Positions 1-14,100 are shown, numbered from the stretch's first letter. The stretch: 64,000 bases of DNA from Cymbomonas tetramitiformis (GCA_001247695.2 LGRX02027115.1:1-64000); one strand, 5' to 3'. Notes: generated from the sequence alone by a model not told the origin. Translations and numbers: made by a program.

Positions 1-147
1 TGCGTGCGGTGCAGAAAATCCAGATCAGTGTCCCGGCAGGTGTGCTGAATCCTTTGATCCCCGGGGTAGGTACACATAGTGAGTGCAGCTGATCTTCTGT
101 GGCGACATGGGGCCGAAGGAACAGGTCCAAAGATGAGCCACACACAT
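1..147. repeat. R1 interspersed repeat, right-end fragment
   Basis: This segment matches the right-hand end of the R1 family seen again near 2,580-2,690, 3,620-3,760, 9,750-9,895 and 11,860-11,990. The shared landmarks are GTGTGCTGAATCCTTTGATC, then a GTGGGTACATAGTGCAGC-like stretch, then GGTCCAAAGATGAGCCACAC. It is more diverged than the other copies. It lies in the intron downstream of the leftmost visible receptor exon. Confidence 0.7.
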
Positions 148-326
148 CCTAGTCAGAAAAAAGAGTGTTGGGGCTCATACAACTTTGCACTGCAAGTCCG
201 TTGTAGAAATATTCCAGGTCTTGGAGCCCAGGCAGGACGATGCAAGATAAATCGGAGAGGAAAGCCAGGCTCCACCTCAAGCTGGTTTCCGTACTGATCA
301 TGGCGTCGTAGGTAAGCGCGGCGCAC

Positions 327-559
327 CTGACTTGATAGCAGAACCATAGACTTTGCTTGAGGGTAACGTAACCGTGGTGGACCGCACCAAGCCCGCGCCG
401 GAGCAACTGGAGGAAGCCAATGTCAAACTTCATCACGAACATACGAAAAACGCGGGCCATCGAACGGCTAAGAAGAGCCTGCTCAAACCACAGTGTATAG
501 AAGAGGAACACGACGTTCTCCGCAAGCCGGCGCGACCAAGCGTTGCGACCCTTGATCAC
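327..559 (-). CDS. Receptor exon 41: C-terminal membrane region (last exon in window)
   Basis: The acceptor is CTGCTTCAG at 560-561 and the donor is GTGCGCC below 327; the exon enters in phase 0 and leaves in phase 2, so coding must continue further left. The translation starts VIKGRNAWSRRLAENVVF and contains a hydrophobic helix (NVVFLFYTLWFEQALL), then a basic amphipathic stretch (RSMARVFRMFVMKF) and a Trp/Tyr-rich end (TLKQSLWFCYQ). This resembles the late membrane helices of polycystin-1-like proteins. The next exon is not visible in bases 1-326, which carry intron and R1 repeat. Confidence 0.7.
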
Positions 560-2138
560 CTGAAGCAGGCAGCACAGAGTAGAGCATCCTAAATTATTCG
601 TCGGGTGGCATCGGCCAGCAGACATGATTGAACATGGCGTGCGTGGTGGTGCGGACAAGGTCACAACATACGTGTGGGAGGATCCGTTGCGAAACCGTTG
701 CACCAGGGAGAAGCGCTGTAGGCCACAAGCGGGCGAGCAGGGATAGGAGCCTCGCCAGGGGGGCAGGCAGCACCGACTTCGGAATGGGGGTCGCATCACA
801 AAGGTAAAACGAATAGCAGGACCCCACCTGCGCAGCTTTTTGATGCATCCCTTGGTCCCAATGCTCCGAGACCTGCAGGGCAAGGTGTAGGGGGAACGGG
901 GAGGGGGTTCGGGAGCTGGGTTAAACATCGAAGCTGGATGCACATGGTGACAACTGCGATATATCGATATATGCCCTCTTCCCTGATGGCCGGCGCCCTA
1001 AGAATGTGAATACATCTCGATCCTATCGGGCTCTCTCTCTCTCATCGATATGCCCTCTTCCCCGGATAGCCTGCGCCCCTAAGAATGTGAATACATCTCG
1101 ATCCTATCGGGCTCTCTCTCTCTCAGCCGATGCTGCCCTCTTCCCCGGTGGCCTGCGCCTTAAGAATGTGAATACATCTCGATCTATCGGGCTCTCTCTC
1201 TCTCATCGATATATGCCCTCTTCCCTGATGGCCGGCGCCCTAAGAATGTGAATACATCTCTGGAAACGACTCCAGGTCCCTGGAGAGAACGCTGCCCTGC
1301 GCTCGCTGCTCTTGACACGCGGCGCGCCGCATTTGCGCGCGCCAGACTCTGGAGCATGCGACGATTTCTCATGGCACATACATGTGCGTGGATGAGAGAG
1401 AGAGAGACCGATAGATCGAGATGGCGGGACATTCCACAGGGCCGCATGGCAGCTCTTCTGACAGGGCGGCGCAAGAAGGGCGCGTCCATGTGCACACCTC
1501 GTACGTGCCGCCATACTCAAAGAGCGTCATGAACAGCAGCGACACCGGGAGCGTCATCGCAACCACATAGAGCCCGAGATACAACTGGTCCATGATGGTG
1601 TTCTGCATTCCCCACACCACCGCGCTCTGAGACACGTCCCAATGCCACCGAGGTCTGCTGTCCTCAAACACAGCGGCAACAGAAAGGTCCAATCACCCCC
1701 ACCACATGCCCAAAGTACTGCTTTTGCCTCTTAGTCTCACAGTGGATGCGAGGTCTGTATGTACACACGGTGTGGCATGCCTCAGGCCGATCAATGTGCT
1801 AGATCAAAGCCTACGGTGGTATCAGGCATGAAGGGTGTCAAAACAGTCCTGTCATCAAAATGCATAGAGATATGTCACACGCCAATCGCGCCCCACGCCA
1901 ATCGCGCCAGATGTTAGAGAAGTATGGTTTTCCACGTTTTTTTTTGTTGACCGTGGTTAAAGTATATACCTTACAAATTGAAATCTAAATGGGGCGCGAT
2001 TGGCGTGAACGGGGCGCGATTAATCGCGCCGCGGGATTGGCGTGTAACAGATACACATACCAAGGGATAACGCATGCACGGCATACATTTCCATGTATAT
2101 GATTTGGAGGAAGTATATGCATATATATATGCATATAC

Positions 2139-2183
<45 letters not shown>

Positions 2184-5100
2184 CGTGTATATATATACGA
2201 AGTCTACACACACCGAATGGCACGAGATCAACCGACAAAAGCCAGCCCACCATCATCCCAGTGGAGAAGCAATTCAGGAGCAAGGCGGGGCCGTGACAAG
2301 ATACCACCAACTCAGACATATCCCCAACCCATATGCAAAGCATCATGGACAGATGATACGATGTGGTGACCGATCATTGCTCAACAATTGCTGCGAACAA
2401 TTTTTGGTCCCAGGGTTAAGGAGTAAGCTGTGTGTGTGACATATCACCAAGCTGTGAGTACATACACAAGTTTCGGCGGCACAGCAGTAGCGCACTGATG
2501 GTGCAAGGGCAGAGGGCTTCAGGTGGCCCAGTGAGGCTTAGGGGGTCCCATTTTTCACGAGTGAGCTCCAGAGATTCAGGATAAGTGTCCCGAAGTGTGT
2601 GCTGAATCCTTTGATCCCCGGCGTGGGTACATAGTGCAGCCGGTCTTCTACGGCTACGGTGTGCCAAAGGAGTCGGTCCATGGATAAACACACACTAAAC
2701 GGCATGAGATCGGCCAACAAAAGCCAGCCCACCATCATCACATTGGATGTGAGAAGGAAATCAAGAGCAGGGCGGGGTCGTGACAAGATACCACAAACTC
2801 ATACATATTCCCAACCCAGATGCAAAGCCGCATGGAAAGATGATACGATGTGACCGATCATCGCCCAACAATTGTCAGTCTCTGGGTTACGGAGTGAGCG
2901 GACCCTGCTGGCATGCCCCCCAGTGGCTCACGGTCGATGGATGGGACCGTTGGTCCATGATTATGCAATGAATGCAGTCACACCACACAGCATGGACACC
3001 CCATGTCAAAAAAAAGAAGACATGCGGGCACCTAAGTGCTCCCCACAAAAATCAAGGGAAAACACAGAAGGTGGACTTCACCACCCTCTGCCTCTCCTTG
3101 CAGCAAAGGCAGACAAATCCACCGAGGCAGTGCCCGCCAGAATGGCACCACAGGGACAACTGCCTCCCAAAACCCACTTCCACCCGGCGGACGTCTCCGT
3201 TCACAGCGTCGCGCCAGTACCTCACATCTGGATCAAAGAACACGAGTCCCCCGGCACGTGTAATAACCATGAGCACTGTACACGGAGAGGGAGCAAGCGT
3301 CAGACGAATCCAAGACACTCCCAAATAGCGAGCCGCAGACGAATCCCCGACGCCCTCAAAGAGGTAGTACCCGTCAGAAGGGTACCACAGGGACAGTCAC
3401 ATCCCATCATCCAAAGCACTCCAGTGGCCGTCCCCGTTAACAACGAGATGCCAGTACCCCATAACGTGGCTGTCGATCACCAGTCCCCCGGCAGGTGAAA
3501 AAGCCCCAGGGCACTGGACATAAACAGAGCCAGCCGCAGACGAGTCCCCGACGCCCTCAAAAGATAAACACACGCACACAGCAGTAGCGGCACAGCAGTA
3601 GCGCACTGATGGTGCAAGGGTGAGCTCCGGAGATTCCGGATAAGTGTCCCGAAGTGTGTGCTGAATCCTTTGATCCCCGGCGTGGGTACATAGTGCAGCC
3701 GGTCTTCTGCGGCTACGGTGTGCCAAAGGAGTCGGTCCATGGATAAGCACACACATGATGCAGTGCCAAGGTCTCGGCTACAGCTGGTCGGTGTTGACAC
3801 CAAATCTCTTATTTGACTTTCAGTCTCGTCGCTTGTACTGTACTCAACAAATAGAGAGCTGGCCGGAGTGAGATGGCGCCCTAATTGCATTATATGCCAA
3901 TCACACTCTTCTTTTCGCCCATACTTTACCATACTCAAGGGGAAACTGTTCGACGCTTCTATTTCACAGTTGAGACTTTCTGTCAACTGCAACAGCCGGA
4001 ATCGAAGATCTTGGCATATCCGATATACCACTATGTAATTATATGTGGGTGCCAAATTGGATATTGGACGTAACGAAGAGAGGCGCACCTGGGGAAACGC
4101 GTTGCAGGAGAAGCCCTCGGGGAAAAAAGTACGGGACTCCGCACATTCGAACTCGATGTTGCAGTCAAACGTTTGACGCAGCTCACTGCACGTGTTGTAG
4201 CCCAAGCAGCTCGAGCCCTCCTCCAGGGTGCAGCCGAGGTGCTTTCTCAGCTGCTCGCAACATGTCGCTGCCTGCAGCCGGCCTCACCCGCCCCCTCGGC
4301 ACATCTTGGCGGGCATGCAGGAGGCCGCCACAGAACGCATCGTGTGCGCATCGTGGGGCTCGGGGAAAGGCGGCGTTGTTTTGCATCACGTTGACCTACA
4401 TCCCAAGCGCGATTGGTCAGGCACTGTGGCGGCTGGAAGTATACTGCAGAGTCTATCACGTGTATTGCAGAGTCTATCACGTGTATTGCAGAGTCTATCA
4501 CGTGTATTGCAGAGTCGCAACCAGCGCTCCGACTGGCCACCGAGCTTTTATCATGATTCCTAGAATCCTGGAAAGTCTTCCGTGATGACAGCGCAAGTGG
4601 CTAAGTTGGCAATCAGGAAGATGAAACCTGTGGGGTAGAGCAGGAGACTGCCGTGGGGTACCTTGGAGTAGAAAAACCAGAGGCAGCACAGAAGCATGAG
4701 CAGGATGAGGTTGGTTTGGTTCAAGATGTGCTGCGCTCGAGTGACAGGCGCGCATGGGCCGACAATGGCGATCCTTGCCCAGGGGTGGCTGTTGAGTGCG
4801 TCCTTGATAAAACTCTGCAAGCCGCACATTTCCCCTTCAAGCGGACACACCATGCACCTCAGATGCAGGCGATTCTTCTTCACTGTGGAGGCACGAGTCA
4901 AGTGCGCCGCGATCGCTTTTTCCGAGGTGCAGCTGTAGTTGTTTTGAGATCAGGCTTCCTGCTGCTTTTGAATCTGAGTGGCTCACCGATTTGCACGATT
5001 GCTGTTTTCCCTCGACAACGTGGCTGTGTACCCTACGGATGTGAATGCCCCGCCGCTCAAATGGCTTGCCGCGCGCCGAACGTTGATTGGTGCAGAGTAG

Positions 5101-8100
5101 TAGCAACGGGTGTAGATTGGTGCAGCGTTGTAACAGAAGATGACGGCGAGACGTGGAGGTAGAGTGCAGCACAGTCTGCAAGCACCTAGCCACTAGCTTC
5201 TTGCCTAGCTGCCCTCGAAAGTGCAACAGAATCCAAAATCACAAATGGAAATCGGTTTAAGAAGCCTGGCGCTAGCCCTGAAAGCCCCTCCTTCAGGCCT
5301 CCAGACCTGAAGGAGGGGCACCAGGCCTCACTGTGCGATGTAGATTCAGGGGCCGCATGACTCTTTTGCCAAAGAAGCGCGGGGCCCTGGGAGATCCTGA
5401 GCACCGGCAGCACACTCCATTCAAGCAAAGACAGTCTGCGTCACCGGAAAAAGAAAGACTCGCCCGAAAAGAGGACAGCAGAAAAACCATTGAGATTTGA
5501 AGGGCCTCTGTGCTGTCCAGCTCATCCAGTCCAGCTTATCCGACAGCCGCCGCCCTCATAACCTGGGAAAGCGGTCTGAACACAGCAAGGTGCGCCACAT
5601 TCTACCCTGGTCGTGCTGAGTTTGAGTCCGGCTCACAGCCCAGCATATCACCAGGGGAGGATTTGGTGCGCTTTGGGGTTTCTCTTCGCTTCTCCTGGTC
5701 ACGAGGGCGGCGGCTGTCGGATAAGCTGGGCGGCACACGGGTCCGTGACCTTCACTATTCTTGTTTGGCTGAAAAATGTATCCATTTTTCAATGAAAAAT
5801 GCCTCCTTAATAGATAGATGACACGCCCTCGTGACGCCTCATTCCTCAAGACGCTCGCCTCGGCTCAGACGTTGCGCACCCACAGCTGCTGGTTCAAACA
5901 AACCAGCGACTGAGCGAAGCTCTGTGATTGGCCTGCGATCCAATAAGCCGCTTTGAAGTCCTTCTACATCCAGTACACTATACGCGCCTCTCGAGTGGCT
6001 CGCGTACACCCTGGAGCGAGCACCTTGAGCTTTAGACGTAGGTCCTCCCTGCGCTCCCGCCAGGTGGTCTCCGGCACCGCGGATGACACCAGAGTGATCT
6101 GCTCTTGGTCATTCATGACATGCCACCTCAGCTGCTTCATCGTCTGCACGTGTGCGTTCACCCACTTGGACACCGCGGCCTCCGCTTCCATCCGATACTC
6201 CTCCAGGGACTCCTGCGAGTGCACCCACCGCACCCCACCTGCCTCATCGGAGCAGCTCCCGCTGTTGATATCGGGACGTGGTCGGCCCGGGGAATGCGGG
6301 CTACTGGCTATATCATCTCTGAGTCGGGAAGGCCACTTGCGGACTAAGTGATGCCACGTTACAGCGGCGGGCGACTCCATACACCTCCAGCGTTTTGAGA
6401 TTTGTTCAACGAGGTCGGTGGCGGACGGGATTCACAAAGCTCATTGGTTGCACTTCCCGGCTCTTGATACTGTGCGGCCCACACGCTCGGATCAAGAAGG
6501 GAATCATGGGAACCAGGGTCGCCGCGGGGGGATTCAGATTAGGTGAGGGGAGTGGCATCAAGCATGATTTTGTTTTGGGACCGACCTGGTGCTCAGCAAA
6601 CTGTGTCCCGAGGTAGTGCTCGGCAATCTGCAGCAGGGTGCGCCGCTCCCGGGGAGGCTCTTCTGGATTGATGACCCATTGGGAGGGGAGTTGCTTTGCG
6701 CGCTCGACGGCGCACAACGTGGCCCACATGTTCACCGCGCCATCCCCTGCAATCGACGCCCCTCCCTCGACACCCCATCATGCTCGGCCACTCCACCAGT
6801 GCGGCTGTCGGCCAAGGAGTACATTTACTGCCCCGGCCATCGACCTGGGCGCGAGTTCTGTCTGTCGCCATCAATCCTGGCGTCTATAGCGGCCAGTCCT
6901 GAGTGCGTTCCTACCAAACGATCGTTGTTGACAAGCGCACGTTTCCACTTCGCCGTCAAGCATCGAGCCGAGTGTGTTCCTACCACCTCAAGACCCCTGA
7001 TCCATGACTGCTTTGGTTGGTTGGCTCGCCTGGAGGTTTCGTGTGCATCTACTTCGCCAACGGTCGATCTGAGCGTGGATCTCACATCTCGTTCAGGAAA
7101 TCCCATCGGAATGGGGACATGCTCGCGCCGTGCGCCGTGATTGGCTGTCCATCCCACGCATGGAAGTGATGAGCGAAGCACAATTCCCTCCAAGAAGTAC
7201 CGTTCTCGAGGCAGTCGATCTTTATTCAGCGCCATCGCGGTTGCACGGGCCAATCATGGCAGAGAAAGGGGATGGAGGAGAACACTGCCGAGCAGAGGCT
7301 GGGCAGGCGCACGCGTCCCACCTACGGGCAGAAGGGAGACCAGCCCCGCTGGTACCGAGCTGCGGAGGACCTCCTCATCCAGTTCGCCTGCACATACCAT
7401 GCCATAATCTCGAGATGTGAGACCGACGAGCGGACCCAGCAGCACGTGCCCTCTGCCGAGCAACCTCTAGCTGCGAGTCCGTCCCGCACCGTTAAGCTAC
7501 ACCCAACAACTTTCACTCAAATGAAGCTAGATCAAATTGATGTCCAAGATGCCGATCTGAGGCGGAGGACTCGTTCCTTTGGTTGTCGAAGACCGACTGC
7601 CTGGTGCCGACAGAGGAATTGCGGCAGCATGTGACGCGCAACACCACGGACTTTATTCGCACGGATGAAGAGCTCTCGAGCAGCACACTCACTAACAGCC
7701 AACGTTCCTTCCACCCGCATGCTCAGCTGGTGGGTGCAAAATTCAGTTGAACATCAACTGTGGGGTTTATCACAACGCACTTGCCGTGTGTTCCAAACGC
7801 AGAGGCATCCGATAGTACACTGTAAAACTCTGTGCTGTACACGCGCTTCTGCTATACAAAGCAACACTGGGCCACGAGTTTACAACGTTTGTGACCAGAA
7901 CTCCACCTTGCTAAATCATCAGTCCATCATTGTTGGCGTCTAACCTCGTTTGCCACCTAGCTATTAAGGGTGATGATTGGCAGCAAAATCAAGCGAATTG
8001 GACCGCCTACGGTGTCAAAAACACTTTCATTCCGATATGTTCCAAGTGAAAGCTACTGAGAATCAAGCCGCCCTGTGGCTGGGTTCCCTCATGAGCGAAA

Positions 8101-11100
8101 TGATTCCCAGTAATTCCCTTCAGAGCTCTGAATTCAGCCCTGGCGTGTTTGATGGCCGGTGTGCGGAAACATGCTTCCAGACTACCAAAAGGAACACAAG
8201 AGGCCGGAGGTTGCAGCCTTTCCTTGTCCCCACGCTCGCGGGATCGGCTTGCTCTACAAGATGCGACAGCGGAATCAAACCCGTGGAGAAGAGTTGTGAA
8301 TCCCGCCCCCGACCCCCCTAGCCAAGATGTGAATACCGGCATCACGTCGGCGCAGCGTACTATATCGCGGCCACAGCGAAGTGTCTAAGGCGCTGCGCTA
8401 CCGCTTCCGGCTCTGGGAAACTACTCACACCAATGGAAGGACAATTTTGGGGGCAGCGTGGGAGAAGGTTCACCTGTGGGACTCTCGGTGAGAATGAAGG
8501 AGGTGTCTCCAGCGCAGAGCACGGTGGCGAGCGCCGCGGAGACGCGAAAGGATCCATCGGTCCGCTGCAGGAACACGAGGTTCCACAGCACACGATTGTG
8601 GTACCACCCAGCGCGTCTGCTGGAGATGCTGGCGTAGACCCGGAAAATGTCAAGGTACCACTCATACCGTCGCTCATCCGGCAGCTCCCACAGCACCTGA
8701 CCCTGTGCTGCGTTCTGCGCCAGAATCTGCCTCCGGCGACACACACACACACCGAATGGCATGAGATCAGCCCACAGAAGCCAGCCCAACTTCATCCCAG
8801 TGGAAAAGTGATTCAAATACAGGGCGGAGCCGTAACCAGAAACCATAAACTCAGACATATCCCCAACCCGGATGCAAAGTATCATGAATGGGTGATACGA
8901 TGTCATGACCGATCATCGCCAAACACTTGTTGAACACAATCGCTGATTCCAGCTGTACCGGAGCAAGCGAATCCTGCTGGCATGCCCTTCAGTAGCTCTC
9001 AGTCGATAGATGGGACTCGCCGGTGTGTGTCACTGGGACGGTGTGTCAAGGTCTCCCCTACTCGCACTGGGCACCCCAAAGATGTTTCCATCTGCCGCCA
9101 GCATGGAAAACGCAACTGTGGGGATGGGACCCCAAGTAGGAACAGTGCAGCACGATAGTTACAGCGCAAGTGTGGAGCGCATTGCTCAAGTTCGCAGCTT
9201 CCTCGCAAGGCAATCACAGCAAGGGCTTCAGTCATGTGGAGTTGGTGCGGGGGGTAGAGGGCTACAGGCGCAAGTCGGTGGTGGGTGCGCAAGTTCGGAT
9301 GAGGGCAACCCAGTTTATCATTCTCAGCCCCTTGAGACAGCCCTTGGACATTCTGGCCGTGGCGTGGGTGGGCAAGCTCTCTTGAGACCAGGCGCTAGGG
9401 CGTGTAGGGGGCAGCGGGGTGCTGTGGGATGTGGGCTTGGTGGTGAAGGGGTGGCTCGATTGGCGGAGGTGAGCCGGCTTCAGAGACACAGCAGCAGTGC
9501 GCCGGCAGGGCAGTCGCAGAGGGGCTCAGGTGGCCCAGTGAGGCTCAGGGAGCAGAGGGGCGGTCCTATGCGTGAGCTTGGTGGTGGAGATATAGCTCGC
9601 GCAGCTCGGGGGGCAGGGATGAGCCGGCTTCAGGCACAAGGCAGCAGTGTGCTGGCGTTGCGGATGCAGATGGGCTCGAGAGACATGGCAACAGCGCGCC
9701 GGCGGTGGAGTTGCTCGGGTGGCCCAGCGAGGCTTAGGGGGTCCCATTCTTCACGAGTGAGCTCCGGAGATTCCGGATAAGTGTCCCGAAGTGTGTGCTG
9801 AATCCTTTGATCCCCGGTGTGGGTACATGGTGCAGCTGGTCTTCTGTGGTTACGGGATGCCAACGGAGTCGGTACAAGGATAAGCCACACACACAGACAT
9901 TTCCGTGCCGCTGAGTTGCCGTGAACCTGGCCGAGGCAAAATCCCTGATCGCTGGAACAGCCTAAAACAGGCCTTCAAGGACCTAAAAACACTCGCTGCC
10001 GATGGGATGACAAAAGTAAAATACGAGACAAGAAAATCAAAGACAACATGCGGGGCGTGACGTAGCACACACCGCTTGCGGCCGTATGAGCTGTTTCACC
10101 TCCAAGTATGCCATCACAAGGGCGGTGCCGAGCAGCCTCTCGAGTGGCTCTGCCGAGTCTCGCGCGGTGTGGCTCATCTGTGTAGCGCCCACCTCTGGAA
10201 TTCAGCATCTGTATTAGGTAGGGTAACAACGCGAAAAACCCTAAACAAATATCATTGAGAATTAATACCAGTTCGCACGGGAAAACGCCGTGAGAGGTGC
10301 TGATACATCACGCAATTGTTGACATGATTTGGCGATATTAGGCGACTGTCCATAAACTAGCATTCCCAACCCGTAGCGCAACCACACATGAAAGCCTCAG
10401 GGCCAACCAAGTCAGAGCTAGTGTTCCTCAGAGCGCCAGGCAAGGCGCCAGCCAGGCAGGCGGGCGAATACGCAGGTCCAGAACCCCAGCGTGCAGCTGT
10501 CAGCATTTCAAGGCAATCATTCTGCCAAGGCGCATTCAAAAAAATTCCTTAAACCATGACGGGAATTCCATTTGCTAACCATACCAGAATTTGTTTGAAG
10601 ATCTCTCGCTGGATATTTGACATCTTGTGGGGAGTTGATCTGACGGCGATCCAACCTTGAGGGTGGGATTGTACCTGATGACGGATATGAACAGAAGAAC
10701 GGAGGTGATGCAAGGGGATCGAAAGCAGTATGTTGGTGAGCGGCATCCCAACTGCACGACAGAGGTTCTCGGAGATATGGATGTCCTCCACCTCCTTCAG
10801 GATGCGCACCAATATGCACGCCACCTGCAGCACACGCAAACACCGAACGGTCGGTGATTTGACCCCGAAGGTTGCTGCAAAGTTCAGTGGATTGTCTGTG
10901 GCTGCATGGTGACAAAGGAATTGCTCCAAGGATGAGCCGCGCACGCACCGAATGGTATGAGATCAGCCGACAAAAGCCAGCCCATCATCATCGAAATGGA
11001 GAAGCAATTCAAGAACAGGACAGGGCCGTGATAAGAGACCACCAACTCAGACACAGGTCCCACAGAGCCCGGGGGACTATCCTGACAGCGATGTCCACTT

Positions 11101-14100
11101 GCAACAGGTTGCACGGCAGCATACGGCATCTCATCAGCTTCCCTGGCCACGGGCGAGATTGCTGGCCGTGCCGGCACTAACAGTGATGAGCAGCTGTCGG
11201 GAAGGCGATGACCGGTTGGTGACCTATCAGCCATCGAGAGGGTTTGAGACAACCAGGCAACTGTGGGGGTGGACCTCGAGTAGGAACAGTGCGGCACGAC
11301 ATTGGCCGCGCAAGTGTGGAGCGCATTGCTCGAGTTCGCAGCTTCCTCATAAGGCTTTCAGCGCAAGGGTTTCAGTCTCACAGTGTTGGCACTGGGGTTA
11401 GAGGTTGGCGGGCACAAGTCAGTGGCGGGTACGCAGGTTCGGATGAGGGCGGCCCAGTTGATCATTCTCCGCCCCTTAGCACAGCCCTTGGGCATCCGGG
11501 CCGCCTCGTGGGTGGGCAAGCTGTTTTGAGCACAGGCTCTAGGGTGGGTAGAGGGCAGCGGGGTGGTCCCGAGTGTGGCTTGGAGGTGAGGAGATGGCTC
11601 GAGTGGCTCGAGGGGCGGTGAGCTGGCTTCAGGGACACAGCAGCAGTGCACCGGCAGGAGTTCCAGAGGGGCTCAGGCGGCCCAGTGAGGCTCGGGGAAC
11701 AGACCGGTCCTGCGCATAGGCTTGGTAGTGGAGATATGGCTCGCGCAGCTCGGAGGGCAGGGATGAGCCGGCGCGAGAGACATGGCAACAGCGCGCCGGC
11801 GGTGGAGTTGCAGAGGGGCTCAGGTGGCCCAGTGAGGCTTAGGGGGTCCCTTTTTCACGAGTGAGCTCCGGAGATTCCGGATAAGTGTCCCGAAGTGTGT
11901 GCTGAATCCTTTGATCCCCGGCGTGGGTACATAGTGCAGCCGGTCTTCTGCGGCTACGGTGTGCCAAAGGAGTCGGTCCAAAGATGAGCACAGTCAGAAG
12001 AACTCAGGCAAGAACCACACAACAGAGCAAAGCGGTCACATACACGGACTGGTCGCTGCGCGGTGGCGGCAGCCTACCTAAGAACTCTTACACATCACGT
12101 TCAGAGACTGTCGACACACCCAACGCCGGCTGTGGCGGTACAGAGCTTAGGGGTCGGTTGAGAAAGCGGAATCGAGCCTTCCATAAATGCGGGGCAGTGA
12201 TATGCGCGCAGCACGAGGTGAACCGTACACAACAACACGCCCTTAAAAAAAAAGCAACACCATCAATACATGTCGGGCTGCACTCATATGTCGTACATTT
12301 GGTCTTGACTTCTGGAGCACCACTCTCAATTACGCACGGCGAAGAACAGCCCCCCTCGCGAGAAGTCAACATTTCACCGGAGAGCTTTCTCTGCGAGTAT
12401 CTATAAGCAGGGCGTGGCCCAACGCGGAACCAATCACATTGTCACAGGTTGCGGGCTACACACCCGCAAGCGCAGTAGCACCCTCTTGCGCTTCATCGGA
12501 CAGAGATGCAACCTTCCATTCTGCGACGCCATCGCCCCGTGACGCTTAAACTGGCTTCTAGCAAGCTGCTTGGCCATTCGGGAACCGAGCCACGGCTGCA
12601 GGAGTTGCACGGCCTGCCCTGCATGTACGGCCTGTGTGGACATCACGGTTGGCTGGCGCGTTGAGGCTACACGTTCACGGTGCTTCACCAACATCAGATA
12701 GCTTTTCTCCTCCTCCTCCTCCTCCTCCTCCTCCTCCATCGCGTTCACCATCACGCCTCGGGGTTGTCGCTGTGTCTCCCGTGTTGTTTGCGGATGTGCA
12801 AGCTCCACCTCTTCTTCCTGGTGGGTCAGCAGTGGTGCCTGCAACCACACTTGGTCAACACCGGCAGCCGCAACTCGTCTGTGCAAGGCCGCTGCTTTTG
12901 CACGCTGCAGCCCAATGACAGCCTACGGCAACTGGAAAGCTCGTAATCGAAAAGAAGCCATCCTTATCACAGCCCATCTTGTCACCATCCTTATCACAGC
13001 CATCTTGTCACATTCCTTATTATCACAGCCCATCTTGTGAACGTCCTTATTATCACAGCCCATCTTGTCACCGTCCTTATTATCACAGCCCATCTTGTGA
13101 ACGTCCTTATTATCACAGCCCATCTTGTGAACGCCCTTATTATCACAGCCCATCTTGTCACCGTCCTTATTATCAAAGCCCATCTTGTCACCGTCCTTAT
13201 TATCACAGCCCATCTTGTCACCGTCCTTATTATCATAGCCATCTTGTGGACGTCCATTATCACAGCCCATCTTGTCACCGTCCTTATCATCACAGCCCAT
13301 CTTGTCACCGTCCTTATTATCACAGCCCATCTTGTCACCATCCTTATTATCACAGCCCATCTTGTCACCGTCCTTATTATCATAGCCATCTTGTGGACGC
13401 CCTTATTATCACAGCCCATCTTGTCACCGTCCTTATTATCAAAGCCCATCTTGTCACCGTCCTTATTATCACAGCCCATCGTGTCACCATCCTTATTATC
13501 ATAGCCCATCTTGACACCATCCTTATTATCACAGCCCATCTTGTCACCATCCATATTATCACAGCCTATCTTGTCTCCATTCTTATCACAATTCACCCTG
13601 CAACCATCCGTGGGAGGCTTTCAGTGAATGAGACATTTTGAAAGCGAGCATGATCGCTCCCAGCCCGGATGCCCTGAGTAGCATTCCCTTGAGCTGCATA
13701 GCTTGAGCTGCTCCGTTCATTCTTAACAGCGGCGATTATACCGAAATCCGATGGTCCATATTTGATTCCAGAGATCGAAATACGATGCATCTCTTTGTCG
13801 CTCTCCAGAAGTTTTTTCGGACCTTTCAATGTTCTCGGTCTTAAAAACATTGGACGGCTCAACTTTAGTTGGGCACCCCTACAGTTCCCCACAAGTTGTT
13901 TTCGCGCACAAACCTCCCATCCCCCTCTCTGGCAACGGCTTGCATACACGTCCAATACCGGCAGGGGGCGCTAGATCAGCCTCCAGAAGCATTTTTCTGA
14001 GGCAGGCCTTCAAGCCAAATGCCTGGCCGTCACGTCGGGCGCACCACCTCGTATAAGCCCTCTTCATTACGCTGGAAACCGGCTTCAATCAACGAAAAAT

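Noticed and set aside
149..943. 264-codon minus-strand frame taken as one exon
   Set aside because: Only 327-559 has protein-like sequence between splice sites; flanks are intron and repeat.
2074..2439. Frame with SLSLSL/YIYIY stretches
   Set aside because: Made by the CT and AT microsatellites.
3477..4205. 242-codon minus-strand frame taken as one exon
   Set aside because: Only its first part (4,089-4,205) is the Cys-rich exon; the rest follows a good donor and runs into R1 repeat.
12960..13590. Long repetitive frames on both strands (MGCDNKDGDK-type and YHSPSC-type proteins)
   Set aside because: They result from a stop-free 30-bp minisatellite; open on both strands and in several frames, inside an intron.
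12960..13590. CRISPR-like regular repeats
   Set aside because: Contiguous tandem units with no unique spacers, in a eukaryotic intron. The same holds for the arrays at 24.8, 25.8, 35.6 and 38.8 kb.
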